This document shows positions 25,101-34,201 of a stretch of 34,217 nucleotides of DNA, piece after piece (within the stretch, counting starts at the first letter, position 1; the number at the start of each line of letters is the position of its first letter). The stretch covers positions 1 to 34,217 of the forward strand of contig JBAZTW010000026.1 of NCBI GenBank assembly GCA_041661665.1, given 5' to 3'. A program made the position numbers and the translations under genes. This stretch comes from GWC2-45-44 sp041661665 (GTDB lineage: Bacteria; Planctomycetota; Phycisphaerae; Sedimentisphaerales; UBA12454). Under the pieces are notes generated by a model. The model did no database searches, had not been told where the DNA came from, and saw only the letters and a program-made list of their open reading frames with translations.

Positions 25101-26698
25101 CGCCCGGCGTAACGCTTATCTCTCCCCCGCCGCACCACGATATTTATTCAATCGAGGATTTGGCGCAATTGATATACGACCTTAAATGCAGCAATCCCGG
25201 CGTGAAAGTTTCCGTCAAGCTCGTCGCAGAGGTCGGCGTAGGCACTATCGCAGCCGGTGTCGCAAAAGGAAACGCCGATGAAGTTCTCATCAGCGGACAC
25301 GATGGCGGAACTGGCGCAAGCCCGCTCAGCTCAATTAAGCATACTGGCATTCCGTGGGAACTTGGTCTTGCCGAGACACAGCAGGTTTTAGTCGCGAATA
25401 ATTTAAGAGACAGAATCGTCGTTCAGACCGACGGCCAGTTAAAAACCGGAAGAGATATCGTAATCGCAGCCCTGCTCGGCGCAGAGAGATTCGGATTCGG
25501 CACAGCCGCTCTGGTTACACTTGGCTGCACGCTGCTTAGAAAATGCCACGAAGGAGCCTGTACATTCGGCATCGCCACACAGGACCCCCAGCTTCGCGCA
25601 AGATTCGCAGGCAAACCGGAATACATCGAAAGATTTATGTTCTTTGTCGCCGAGGAAGCTCGCAAAATTATGGCTAAGCTCGGCTTTAAAAAGTTTGATG
25701 ATATGATTGGCAGAGTCGATATGCTCTGCATAAAAAAGGCAATTGAAAATTACAAAGCCAAAGGACTTGATTTTTCCGCCATTTTCGCCCAGCCTGATAT
25801 ATCTGACGGCAGAGCAGTCAGAAAAATTCATTCCCAGCCGTACAAGCTCGAAGACCATTTAGATTGGAAGATTCTGGAAAATATAAAATCCGCAATCGAC
25901 AGCGGAAAAAAAATAAAATTCTCAATACCGATTCGCAATACCAATCGAGCAGTCGGCGTTATTGTTAGCAATTATATCGCGAAAAAATACGGCTCAGCAG
26001 GACTGCCCGACGGCACAATCGAATTGGAATTTGCCGGCTCGGCAGGTCAGAGTTTCGGAGCGTTTTTAGCCTCCGGCGTTACAATGACGCTCATTGGCCA
26101 GAGCAACGACTATCTGGGCAAAGGTCTTTCAGGCGGCAGAATAATCGTAAAGACCCCCGAAGGTTCGTCTTTCGCCGCTAATGAAAATATCATCGTAGGC
26201 AACACCCTGCTGTACGGCGCCACAAAAGGCGAGATATTTATAAACGGTATGGCAGGCGAAAGATTCGCCGTTCGAAACAGCGGAGTAACCGCCGTCGTCG
26301 AAGGCCTCGGCGACCATGGCTGCGAATATATGACCGGCGGAACTATCGTTGTTCTCGGCAAAACAGGCTGCAATTTCGCGGCGGGTATGAGCGGCGGAAT
26401 CGCTTATGTCCTCGATGAAATGCAGTTGTTCGACACGCTCTGCAACCTCGATATGGTCGAACTCGAAAGCGTAAAATTAGATGAAGATAAAAAACTTCTC
26501 AAAGAGCTTATCGAAAAACATTACAAATGGACGGCAAGCAAACAGGCCGAGAGAATTTTAAATTCCTGGTACGATATGCTCGGAAAATTCGTAAAAGTTA
26601 TTCCGATTGATTACAGAAAGTCGCTTGAAAAAATGAGAGCGGCAGAACAGCGGCACACTGAGACAACGCCCGCAACTGAAGAGGTGTTCTATGGCTGA
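22136..26698 (+). CDS. gltB: Glutamate synthase (GOGAT), large (alpha) subunit
   Basis: 1520 residues, full length for bacterial GltB. It transfers the amide of glutamine to 2-oxoglutarate, giving two glutamates. The N-terminal Ntn-type glutaminase begins at Cys20 (REHDACGIG) after a 19-residue propeptide. The central and FMN-binding synthase domains follow (GGEDEERY, PGEGGQLPGHKV, SGHDGGTGASPLSSIKH). The 3Fe-4S cysteines are Cys1131, Cys1137 and Cys1142 (GCTLLRKCHEGAC). The C-terminal beta-helix domain contains repeated G-rich turns (GLSGGRIIV, MTGGTIVVLG, GMSGGIAYVL). The stop overlaps the gltD start by 8 bases. Confidence 0.97.
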   Translation: MTKVLTDSGLYEVRREHDACGIGAVVNISGRVDHSILEYGKEILLNLHHRGAAGADEITGDGAGILFQIPHEFFFAQSKNLKIELPPQGNYAVAQIFSPKNNELRQKCLNILNQAVELHGMKIIGSRDVPVKPDCLGKIALEAEPRICQIFIDGCGTEAEKFETKLFLARKRAEKQALETFGSAANDFYICSMSSRTICYKGMFMAWQLFAYYPDLADETMKSALATVHQRYSTNTFPNWRLAQPFRCIAHNGEINTLSGNKTSMQKREDKMVCDKFGKYMADCLPILAPGGSDSSYFDNVLELLVQAGRSMPHAMMMMIPEAFGQKYHISADKRAFYEYHASIMEPWDGPAAMVFTDGRIIGGTLDRNGLRPCRYVITTDGLAILASEAGVVEFPPEKIQKKGRLQPGNMFLVDTVEGRIVTDNEVKSTISRQKPYRRWLEENRIELRGLFDSPKLIHTDSETISQRLRTFGYTREELKMVLMPMGLNGQEAIGSMGNDAALAVLSNQSKLLFNYFKQSFAQVTNPPIDPLREGLVMSLMAFTGKRPNVLDETPQHCRQLKLPHPILTNEDIERLRSVKRDDFKVATISALFDAETNDPAGSLRYGIDRLISDVKAAVEGGACLVVISDRHISKTMAAIPSLLATAAVHNALMKTGLRADAGIIVESGEPREVMHFCLLCGYGANAVNPYLAFECLNELHRNGELPAKMEPVQVADNFIAAIKKGILKTMSKMGISTLRSYHSAGLFEAIGLNSEFINEFFTDTSSRIQGAGLEEIAKETLLRHNAGFEPRKSAQLELDFGGDYHYRNGGETHLWNPTTIACLQHAVKNEDQKAYDEYADAVNMQDKKLCTLRGLFEFKNIPAEPISIDEVEPACEIVKRFVTGAMSHGSISKEAHECLAMAMNNIGGMSNTGEGGEDEERYIEVEGKVSRNCAIKQIASGRFGVTINYLSHAKELQIKMAQGAKPGEGGQLPGHKVTEEIAKLRHSTPGVTLISPPPHHDIYSIEDLAQLIYDLKCSNPGVKVSVKLVAEVGVGTIAAGVAKGNADEVLISGHDGGTGASPLSSIKHTGIPWELGLAETQQVLVANNLRDRIVVQTDGQLKTGRDIVIAALLGAERFGFGTAALVTLGCTLLRKCHEGACTFGIATQDPQLRARFAGKPEYIERFMFFVAEEARKIMAKLGFKKFDDMIGRVDMLCIKKAIENYKAKGLDFSAIFAQPDISDGRAVRKIHSQPYKLEDHLDWKILENIKSAIDSGKKIKFSIPIRNTNRAVGVIVSNYIAKKYGSAGLPDGTIELEFAGSAGQSFGAFLASGVTMTLIGQSNDYLGKGLSGGRIIVKTPEGSSFAANENIIVGNTLLYGATKGEIFINGMAGERFAVRNSGVTAVVEGLGDHGCEYMTGGTIVVLGKTGCNFAAGMSGGIAYVLDEMQLFDTLCNLDMVELESVKLDEDKKLLKELIEKHYKWTASKQAERILNSWYDMLGKFVKVIPIDYRKSLEKMRAAEQRHTETTPATEEVFYG

Positions 26699-28115
26699 GA
26701 TAAAAGGCTTTGTAAAATATAAACGCAAAAAAACCGGATACAGACCGGTTGGGGAAAGAATAACTGACTTCAAAGAAGTCGAGCTTGTCCTCACGCCCGA
26801 CGATATTGTCCAGCAGGCCGCCAGATGTATCGATTGCGGAGTGCCTTTCTGCCACGGCGTCGGCTGTCCGCTTGGCAACAATATACCTGAATTCAATGAT
26901 ATGATTTACAAAGGCCGGTGGCAAAAGGCCTGCGAACTTCTTCATTCGACAAATAATTTCCCCGAAATTACAGGCCGTATCTGCCCCGCTCCCTGCGAAA
27001 CTGCCTGCACACTGGCGATAAACGATGAGCCGGTCTTCATCAGGCATATCGAATATCAGATTGTAGAACGCGGGTTTGCCGAAGGCTGGATAAAACCGAT
27101 TATCGCAGCGGAAAAAACCGGCAAAAGAGTCGCCGTCATCGGCTCAGGCCCAGCCGGTCTTGCCGTCGCCCAACAGCTTGCCAGAGCAGGACACAGCGTT
27201 GTCGTTTTTGAAAAAGACGCGAAGGTCGGCGGACTTTTGCGCTACGGCATACCGGATTTCAAACTTGATAAATCCATCATCGACCGCAGAATCGCCCAGA
27301 TGGTTGCCGAAGGTGTCGAATTTCAGACAGGCGTGGAAGTCGGCAAAGACATTTCCGCTCATTACCTTAAAAAAATGTTCGACTGCCTCTGCATCACAAT
27401 GGGTGCGGGCGTTCCGCGAGATTTGGCTGTCGCAGGCAGAGGCTACGAAAATGTTGTGTTCGCCTGGGATTACCTGACACAGCAGAACAAACTCTGCTCC
27501 GGTGAACAAATTGAAGGCAAAGCAATCTCGGCGAAAGATAAATCCGTCGTCGTCATCGGCGGCGGCGATACAGGAAGCGATTGCATCGGCACCGCGAAAA
27601 GACAGGGCGCAAAGCAGATTTACCAGCTCGAAATCCTGCCAAAACCACCAGAAACAAGGCCGTTAGACACGCCTTGGCCGATGTGGCCAAGAACTATGAG
27701 AACTTCATCATCGCACGAGGAAGGCTGTCAGAGAATGTGGAGCGTAAAGACCACAAAACTCTCAGGCACAGAAACATCCGTCAGCGAACTTCAGGGCTGC
27801 GAGGTTGAATGGCTCAAAACACCCAGAGGTTGGGACACAAAAGAAAAAGACGGTTCGGAATTTACTATTAAGACCGACCTTGTTATACTGGCGATGGGTT
27901 TTTTACACGTTCAATATGATGGACTGGTAAAAGACCTGAATCTGAAACTCGACGGATACGGCAACATCGCTGCGGAAAATTTTCAGACTAATCGGCCGGA
28001 TGTTTTCGTCGCCGGAGATTCGACGCTCGGAGCTTCGCTTGTCGTAAAGGCAATCGACACCGGCAGAAAAGCCGCAGAGCAAATAAATAGTTGGTTATCA
28101 GGGCATAAAGTATAA
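26691..28115 (+). CDS. gltD: Glutamate synthase (GOGAT), small (beta) subunit
   Basis: 474 residues. It passes electrons from NAD(P)H through FAD and 4Fe-4S clusters to GltB. Cysteine clusters are Cys46, Cys49, Cys54 and Cys59, then Cys98, Cys102 and Cys106. The FAD site is VIGSGPAGLAVA (about 149-160) and the NAD(P)H site VIGGGDTGSDCIG (about 288-300). The 8-base overlap with gltB indicates coupled translation. Its TAA is followed immediately by the GTG of nadE, so the unit continues. Confidence 0.96.
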   Translation: MAEIKGFVKYKRKKTGYRPVGERITDFKEVELVLTPDDIVQQAARCIDCGVPFCHGVGCPLGNNIPEFNDMIYKGRWQKACELLHSTNNFPEITGRICPAPCETACTLAINDEPVFIRHIEYQIVERGFAEGWIKPIIAAEKTGKRVAVIGSGPAGLAVAQQLARAGHSVVVFEKDAKVGGLLRYGIPDFKLDKSIIDRRIAQMVAEGVEFQTGVEVGKDISAHYLKKMFDCLCITMGAGVPRDLAVAGRGYENVVFAWDYLTQQNKLCSGEQIEGKAISAKDKSVVVIGGGDTGSDCIGTAKRQGAKQIYQLEILPKPPETRPLDTPWPMWPRTMRTSSSHEEGCQRMWSVKTTKLSGTETSVSELQGCEVEWLKTPRGWDTKEKDGSEFTIKTDLVILAMGFLHVQYDGLVKDLNLKLDGYGNIAAENFQTNRPDVFVAGDSTLGASLVVKAIDTGRKAAEQINSWLSGHKV

Positions 28116-29738
28116 GTGAAAATAGGTTTAGCACAAATAAATACCACTGTCGGAGACTTTGCGGCTAATTGCGGCAAAGTTCGGCAAATGTATGCTCGAG
28201 CAAAACAAGCAGGCGTTGATTTGCTTGTTTTCCCGGAATTGTGTATTTGCGGTTATCCGCCGGAAGATTTGCTTTTGAAAAAATCCTTCCTCGCCGCAAA
28301 CAAAAAAGCCGTCGAACAAATCGCCGCAGATTGTCCTGATATCGCCATAATTTTAGGTTTTGCTGAAGATGGCCACCCCCTGCCGTATAACTCACTTGTA
28401 GTTCTTGAGAATGGCAAAATCACAAAAATTTACAGCAAGGGGCTTTTACCAAACTACGGTGTTTTTGATGAGAAAAGATACTTTCAGCCGGGCATCTCTC
28501 CGGTAGTGGTGAAAATAAAAGGTATTTCTATTGTCTGCACCATCTGTGAAGACATTTGGAATGCTGATTGGCTGAAAAATTTCATAGCGGAAGAAAAAGA
28601 CAGAGATTTAATCGTAAATATCTCCGCATCGCCATTCCACGCAGGCAAAATCAAAGAGAAACTTCTGGTAATCCACGATACCGCAAAAGCGCTCGGCTGC
28701 CCTGTCGCGTATTGCAATCTCGTCGGCGGTCAGGACGAGCTTGTCTTTGATGGCAGAAGTATGATTATCGAATGCAGTGGAAAACTCGCTGCCTGCGCAA
28801 AAAGTTTCGATGAAGATTTACTCGTCGCAGAAATTAACAAAGGCCAAAAAATCGCATCTGCCTCAACAGATTTGAGTGTCGATTATGTCGAAGAAGTTTA
28901 TAACGCGCTTGTACTTGGAACACGCGATTATGTCCGCAAAAACGGCTTCAAAAAAGTCCTCATCGGCCTCAGCGGCGGAATAGATTCGGCTCTCACTGCC
29001 GCCATTGCCGCTCAGGCATTGGGCAGCGAAAATGTCGTCGGCATTACAATGCCAACAAGATTTAATAGTTCAGAAACGATAACAGACGCTGAAAAATGCG
29101 CCAAAAATCTCAATATGGAATTTCACAATATCCCCATAGAACAGATTTTGCAAAATTTCAACAACGAACTTGCCAAAACAGCCGGCTGGAGCGATAAAGG
29201 CCTTGCCTATGAAAATCTTCAGGCTCGAATACGCGGCACTATTATGATGTCGCTCAGCAATCAGTTCGGCTATATCGTGCTGACCACTGGAAACAAAAGC
29301 GAAACAGCCGTCGGATATTCCACCCTCTACGGCGACACCGCAGGCGGATTTGCGGTCATTAAGGATGTGCCGAAAACGCTCGTTTATCAGCTATGCGAAT
29401 ATATAAATAAACGCTTTGGCAAAGAGGTAATTCCGCAAAGCGTAATCCAGCGAGTTCCGACCGCCGAATTACGTCTCGGCCAGAAAGACAGCGATTCACT
29501 GCCGCCTTACGACCTGCTTGACGCGATTTTGAAAGGGTATATTGAAGAAGAAAAATCTCTGCACGAACTTATCGCACAGGGATTCGATGCGGAAATCACG
29601 ACAAAAATTATTAAACTGGTTGACCGCAATGAATATAAGCGGCGGCAGTGTCCGCCCGGGGTTAAAATCACGCCAAAGGCATTCGGAAGGGATAGAAGAA
29701 TGCCGATTACAAACCTTTATCGACAAAATAAACCTTAA
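28116..29738 (+). CDS. nadE: Glutamine-dependent NAD+ synthetase
   Basis: 540 residues in two domains. The N-terminal nitrilase-fold glutaminase carries the triad Glu41 (FPELCICGYPPED), Lys108 (YSKGLLPNYGVFDE) and Cys144 (CTICEDIW). The C-terminal adenylate-forming domain has the PP-loop SGGIDS (286-291) and the TGNKSE block. It converts nicotinic acid adenine dinucleotide to NAD+ using glutamine as ammonia donor. The start is a GTG at 28116 placed directly after the gltD stop, suggesting translational coupling. The order gltBD-nadE-carBA groups glutamine-consuming enzymes. Confidence 0.95.
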   Translation: MKIGLAQINTTVGDFAANCGKVRQMYARAKQAGVDLLVFPELCICGYPPEDLLLKKSFLAANKKAVEQIAADCPDIAIILGFAEDGHPLPYNSLVVLENGKITKIYSKGLLPNYGVFDEKRYFQPGISPVVVKIKGISIVCTICEDIWNADWLKNFIAEEKDRDLIVNISASPFHAGKIKEKLLVIHDTAKALGCPVAYCNLVGGQDELVFDGRSMIIECSGKLAACAKSFDEDLLVAEINKGQKIASASTDLSVDYVEEVYNALVLGTRDYVRKNGFKKVLIGLSGGIDSALTAAIAAQALGSENVVGITMPTRFNSSETITDAEKCAKNLNMEFHNIPIEQILQNFNNELAKTAGWSDKGLAYENLQARIRGTIMMSLSNQFGYIVLTTGNKSETAVGYSTLYGDTAGGFAVIKDVPKTLVYQLCEYINKRFGKEVIPQSVIQRVPTAELRLGQKDSDSLPPYDLLDAILKGYIEEEKSLHELIAQGFDAEITTKIIKLVDRNEYKRRQCPPGVKITPKAFGRDRRMPITNLYRQNKP

Positions 29739-29758
29739 CGACACGGATGCAGTAAAAA

Positions 29759-32700
29759 ATGCCAAAACGAACAGACATCAAAAAAATTATGCTCATAGGT
29801 TCAGGCCCGATTGTAATCGGTCAGGGCTGCGAATTCGATTATTCCGGCGCTCAGGCCTGTAAAGCCCTCAAAAATGAAGGCTACCAGGTCGTACTCGTCA
29901 ACAGCAACCCTGCCACAATTATGACCGACCCCGAACTGGCCGACCGAACATACATCGAACCAATTACGCCTGAAATGGTCGAAAAAATTATTATCGCGGA
30001 AAGACCCGATTGCATCCTGCCTACACTCGGCGGACAGACAGGCCTCAATACCGCTGTCGCTCTTGCCGAGAGCGGCGTATTGGATAAATACGGTGTAAAA
30101 CTCATCGGTGCTAATTTAGAGACTATCAAAAAAGCAGAGGAACGCGACCGCTTCAAAAAAATTATTCAGGACATCGGCCTTGAAGTCCCAAAAAGCGGCT
30201 ACGCACACACCTGGCCTGAAGCGCAGAAAATAATCAAAGAAATAGGATTTCCCGCAATTATTCGCGCATCATACACACTCGGCGGAACGGGCGGAAACAT
30301 CGCCTATAACGCCGAAGAATACAAGGAATTCATACACTGGGGTCTGAGTCTCAGCCCCACCAGTCAGGTGCTTATCGAAGAATCCGTACTCGGCTGGAAG
30401 GAATACGAACTTGAGGTAATGCGCGACAAAAAAGACAACGTCGTTATCGTATGCTCAATCGAAAACCTCGACCCGATGGGTGTTCACACAGGCGACAGCA
30501 TCACAGTCGCCCCCGCTCAAACTCTCACCGACAAGGAATACCAGACGATGCGTGATGCATCGCTCAAAATCATCCGCGCGATTGGTGTTGAGACAGGCGG
30601 CTCGAATATCCAGTTTTCAGTCAACCCCGCAAACGGCAAAATGTACGTCATCGAAATGAACCCGCGCGTTTCGCGAAGCTCCGCCCTTGCATCAAAAGCC
30701 ACAGGCTTTCCAATTGCCAAAATCGCTTCGCTTTTAGCCGTCGGCTACACGCTCGATGAAATTGCCAACGACATCACAAAGAAAACTCCGGCCTGCTTTG
30801 AACCGTCAATTGACTATTGCGTGGTCAAGTGGCCGCGATTTACTTTTGAAAAATTCCCAGCCACAAATCCCGAACTTACCGTCCAGATGAAAAGCGTCGG
30901 CGAAGCTATGGCTATCGGCAGAACTTTCAAGGAAGCTTTCCAAAAGGCCATTCGCTCACTCGAAATCGACCGCCATTCTTTAGACAGCAAACACATCAAC
31001 GCATCTGTCGGCGATGACGAATTAAAACAAATTTTACGAAAAAATCGCTGGGACAAGCTCTGGTATATCGCTGAAGCTATGCGAAGAAAATTTTCAATTA
31101 AAGAAATTTTCGACTTAACAAAAATCGATCCATGGTTTCTCGAAAACATAAAACAGATTGTCTCGTTTGAGAGCAAATTAAGTATTAAAAATCTCAAACA
31201 GGCAAAAAAACTCGGCTTCAGCGACAAATATATCGCTTCAAAACTGAACATAACCGAACCCGCCCTGCGAAAGCAGCGGCTCGAAGCCGGCATTTCAGCC
31301 GTTTATAAAATGGTCGATACCTGTGGTGCCGAATTTGAGGCAAACACACCATACCTCTACTCAACTTACGAAGACCAGTGCGAAGCAAATCCGACAACTC
31401 GCAAAAAAGTCATCATTCTCGGCGGCGGCCCAAACCGAATCGGTCAGGGCATCGAATTCGACTATTGCTGCTGCCACGCCGCATTCGCACTAAAGGAAAT
31501 CGGCATCGAATCCATAATGGTCAACTGCAACCCTGAAACCGTCAGCACAGACTATGACACATCCGACAGACTGTATTTTGAGCCCCTCACCTTTGAAGAT
31601 GTGATGAACATCGTTGACATCGAAAAGCCCGACGGCGTTATCGTCCAGTTCGGCGGCCAAACACCGCTCAAACTCGCAAACGCCCTTGCCGCAGCAGGTG
31701 TAAAAATCATCGGCACAAGTCCCGAAAGCATCAACGCCGCCGAAGACAGAAAGCTGTTCAACAAAATAGTTGAGAAGCTCAAACTAAATCAGCCTCCGAG
31801 CGGAACAGCGATGAACTACGAGCAAACCCTCAAAATCGCCAAAAAGCTCGGCTACCCCCTGCTTATCAGGCCTTCATTCGTTCTCGGCGGACGAGCTATG
31901 CAAATCGTCTATGATGAAAGCGAACTAAGAACCTGCGTCGAAAACGCTCTGGCTGTTTCCGACCAGCACCCGATATTGATTGATAAATTTCTCGACGATG
32001 CCGCCGAGCTTGACGTTGACGCTATCAGTGACGGAAAAACCGTCGTCATCGGCGGAATTATGGAACACGTCGAAGAAGCGGGCATCCACTCCGGCGACAG
32101 CGCCTGCTGCCTGCCCCCGTTCTCGCTCAGCGCCGCTCTCATTGACGAAATTAAACGCCAGACAAAACTCCTCGCTTTGGAATTGAAAGTTAAAGGACTG
32201 ATGAACGTCCAGTTCGCGGTTAAGGATGATAAAATTTACATCCTCGAAGTAAATCCTCGTGCGTCAAGAACCGTACCATTCGTCAGCAAAGCTATCGGCG
32301 TACCGCTCGCCAAACTCGCCGCCAAAGTTATGGCAGGCAAAACCCTCGAAGAACTTGGCTTTACAAAAGAGCAGCACAGAAGCCATTATTCCGTCAAGGA
32401 AGCCGTCTTCCCATTCCTCAAATTCCCCGGCTGCGATACAATCCTCGGCCCCGAAATGCTCTCGACCGGCGAAGTTATGGGAATCAGCGACGATGTCGGC
32501 ATCGCATACGCCAAATCGCAAATTGCCGCCGGCAACTCCCTGCCGACAAGCGGAAAAGTCTTTATCAGCGTAAAAGACTGCGACAAGCCAAAAGCCGTCG
32601 CCATTGCCAAACGCCTGCACACCGCCGGCTTCAAAATCGTCGCCACACAAAAAACATGCATCGAATTGGTGAAAAACAATATCCCAGCCGAATTCGTACT

Positions 32701-32947
32701 CAAAATGAACGAAGGCAGGCCGAATATTCTTGACCTGATTATAAATAAGGAATTGGCTCTGCTGATTAATACAACCATCGGCAAACAGACTATTAAGGAT
32801 TCCTTCTCGATAAGAAGAACCGCTCTCGAAAGAAACGTCCCTTACGTTACGACAATTCGCGGCGCTTCTGCCGTTACCAAAGCAATTGAGTCGATGAAGA
32901 AAAAATCCATTGACGTAAAACCAATACAGTTATTTTACAAACAATAG
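29759..32947 (+). CDS. carB: Carbamoyl-phosphate synthase, large subunit
   Basis: 1062 residues with the two homologous ATP-grasp halves: GSGPIVIGQGCEFDYSGAQA near residue 14 and GGGPNRIGQGIEFDYCC near residue 558. A C-terminal MGS-like allosteric domain runs from about residue 935 (GKVFISVKDCDK). It makes carbamoyl phosphate for pyrimidines and arginine, using ammonia delivered from CarA. It starts 20 bases after nadE. Unusually, carB comes before carA here; in most bacteria the order is carA-carB. Confidence 0.97.
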   Translation: MPKRTDIKKIMLIGSGPIVIGQGCEFDYSGAQACKALKNEGYQVVLVNSNPATIMTDPELADRTYIEPITPEMVEKIIIAERPDCILPTLGGQTGLNTAVALAESGVLDKYGVKLIGANLETIKKAEERDRFKKIIQDIGLEVPKSGYAHTWPEAQKIIKEIGFPAIIRASYTLGGTGGNIAYNAEEYKEFIHWGLSLSPTSQVLIEESVLGWKEYELEVMRDKKDNVVIVCSIENLDPMGVHTGDSITVAPAQTLTDKEYQTMRDASLKIIRAIGVETGGSNIQFSVNPANGKMYVIEMNPRVSRSSALASKATGFPIAKIASLLAVGYTLDEIANDITKKTPACFEPSIDYCVVKWPRFTFEKFPATNPELTVQMKSVGEAMAIGRTFKEAFQKAIRSLEIDRHSLDSKHINASVGDDELKQILRKNRWDKLWYIAEAMRRKFSIKEIFDLTKIDPWFLENIKQIVSFESKLSIKNLKQAKKLGFSDKYIASKLNITEPALRKQRLEAGISAVYKMVDTCGAEFEANTPYLYSTYEDQCEANPTTRKKVIILGGGPNRIGQGIEFDYCCCHAAFALKEIGIESIMVNCNPETVSTDYDTSDRLYFEPLTFEDVMNIVDIEKPDGVIVQFGGQTPLKLANALAAAGVKIIGTSPESINAAEDRKLFNKIVEKLKLNQPPSGTAMNYEQTLKIAKKLGYPLLIRPSFVLGGRAMQIVYDESELRTCVENALAVSDQHPILIDKFLDDAAELDVDAISDGKTVVIGGIMEHVEEAGIHSGDSACCLPPFSLSAALIDEIKRQTKLLALELKVKGLMNVQFAVKDDKIYILEVNPRASRTVPFVSKAIGVPLAKLAAKVMAGKTLEELGFTKEQHRSHYSVKEAVFPFLKFPGCDTILGPEMLSTGEVMGISDDVGIAYAKSQIAAGNSLPTSGKVFISVKDCDKPKAVAIAKRLHTAGFKIVATQKTCIELVKNNIPAEFVLKMNEGRPNILDLIINKELALLINTTIGKQTIKDSFSIRRTALERNVPYVTTIRGASAVTKAIESMKKKSIDVKPIQLFYKQ

Positions 32948-32949
32948 TT

Positions 32950-32974
32950 AGCCCCCAGCTTTATGCTGGGGGTT
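32950..32974 (+). other. Strong hairpin in the carB-carA gap
   Basis: CCCCCAGC (32952-32959) and GCTGGGGG (32965-32972) form a perfect GC-rich stem around a 5-base loop, extendable by an A-T and a wobble pair. Only TTAT follows, then an A-run, so it lacks the T-tract of a standard terminator. Attenuation, mRNA stabilisation or partial termination are possible. carA has its own AAGGA about 6 bases before its ATG. Confidence 0.7.
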
Positions 32975-32990
32975 ATAAAAAAGGAATAAG

Positions 32991-34103
32991 ATGAAAGCTA
33001 TATTACTTCTCGAAGATGGAACTTGTTTTAAAGGCATCGGTTTCGGCGCAGAAGCAAAAAAATGCGGCGAAGTCGTCTTCAATACCGCTATGAGCGGCTA
33101 TCAGGAAATCCTCACAGACCCCTCATATCACGAGCAAATTGTTGTTATGACATACCCGCTCATCGGCAACTACGGCACAAACCCGCTCGATGTAGAAGCA
33201 AGCAAACTATTCCTCAGCGGCTTTGTCGTCAAGGAAAACTGCGATTTTCCAAGTAACTGGCGAAATAAACTGTCGCTCAGCGATTATCTGAAAAAACACA
33301 AAGTCCCCGGCATCGCAGACATCGACACTCGAAAATTAGTCCGCCATCTTCGCGATGTCGGCGCGCTTCGCGGAATCATCTCCACCGATGGCTCAACCGC
33401 AAAAGAACTCAAGGCCCAGCTCGATAAATACCCCGGCCTTATGAACAGGGACATCGTCAAAAACGTCTGCGCAAAGAAAAGCTATACCTGGGACAAACCC
33501 GTCGTCGATGAATTCGGCACAGAACACAAAAAAGAATTGAAATATCACGTCGTTGCATTCGACTTCGGCATCAAACAAAACATCCTGCGTCTGCTTGTCT
33601 CTCACGGCTGCAAAGTTACCGTCGTACCCGCACAAACATCCGCAAAAGATGTTTTAGCGTTAAAACCAGATGGCGTTTTCCTCAGCAACGGCCCCGGCGA
33701 CCCCGACCCCGTCAGCTACGCAATCGAAACGATACGCGGCCTGCTCGGCAAAACCCCGATTTTCGGCATTTGTCTCGGCCATCAGCTTCTCGGCCTTGCC
33801 GTCGGCGGCGACAGATTCAAACTCAAATTCGGCCATCACGGTGCAAATCACCCCGTCAAAAATCTGATTACCGAAAAAATCGAGATTACCAGCCAGAACC
33901 ACGGCTTCTGCATCGAACCTGATTCGCTGAAAGATAAGGATATACAGATTACCCATATGAATTTGAACGATAACACGCTGGAAGGTTTTAGATGCAAAAA
34001 CGTGCCTGCCTTCGCCGTGCAGTACCATCCCGAAGCCTCCCCCGGCCCGCACGATTCAAACTATCTGTTCAATGATTTTATCGAAATGATGGAAAATAAT
34101 TAA
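32991..34103 (+). CDS. carA: Carbamoyl-phosphate synthase, small (glutaminase) subunit
   Basis: 370 residues. The N-terminal CarA-specific domain begins MKAILLLEDGTCFKG and includes FNTAMSGYQEILTDPSY. The C-terminal class I glutamine amidotransferase domain has Cys261 (GICLGHQLLG), His346 and Glu348 (VQYHPEASPGP) as the catalytic triad. It hydrolyses glutamine and channels ammonia to CarB. It follows carB after 43 bases containing a strong hairpin. Confidence 0.96.
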   Translation: MKAILLLEDGTCFKGIGFGAEAKKCGEVVFNTAMSGYQEILTDPSYHEQIVVMTYPLIGNYGTNPLDVEASKLFLSGFVVKENCDFPSNWRNKLSLSDYLKKHKVPGIADIDTRKLVRHLRDVGALRGIISTDGSTAKELKAQLDKYPGLMNRDIVKNVCAKKSYTWDKPVVDEFGTEHKKELKYHVVAFDFGIKQNILRLLVSHGCKVTVVPAQTSAKDVLALKPDGVFLSNGPGDPDPVSYAIETIRGLLGKTPIFGICLGHQLLGLAVGGDRFKLKFGHHGANHPVKNLITEKIEITSQNHGFCIEPDSLKDKDIQITHMNLNDNTLEGFRCKNVPAFAVQYHPEASPGPHDSNYLFNDFIEMMENN

Positions 34104-34127
34104 CATTAGTTTTGCGGTTAGATAATA

Positions 34128-34201
34128 TGTAGGTCATTCATTCAACGGTTATAATACGAATCCAGTACAAAACTATAACCTAATTGAAAGGAATGACCTA
34201 T
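34128..34201. promoter_or_regulatory. Extended imperfect inverted repeat covering the start region of the next gene
   Basis: TAGGTCATTC (34130-34139) pairs with GAATGACCTA (34191-34200), then TTCAA with TTGAA, then GGTTATA (34147-34153) with TATAACC (34174-34180): about 22 pairs with small bulges. The right arm contains the ribosome-binding AAAGGA and the A of the ATG at 34200. A TATAAT lies at 34150-34155. It could be an operator, a translational control hairpin or the end of a mobile element. Confidence 0.5.

Noticed and set aside
22136..34103. Apparent C-rich third codon positions in gltB to carA compared with the left end
   Set aside because: Counts on a few lines were inconsistent; without computing skew over the window I cannot claim a compositional switch.
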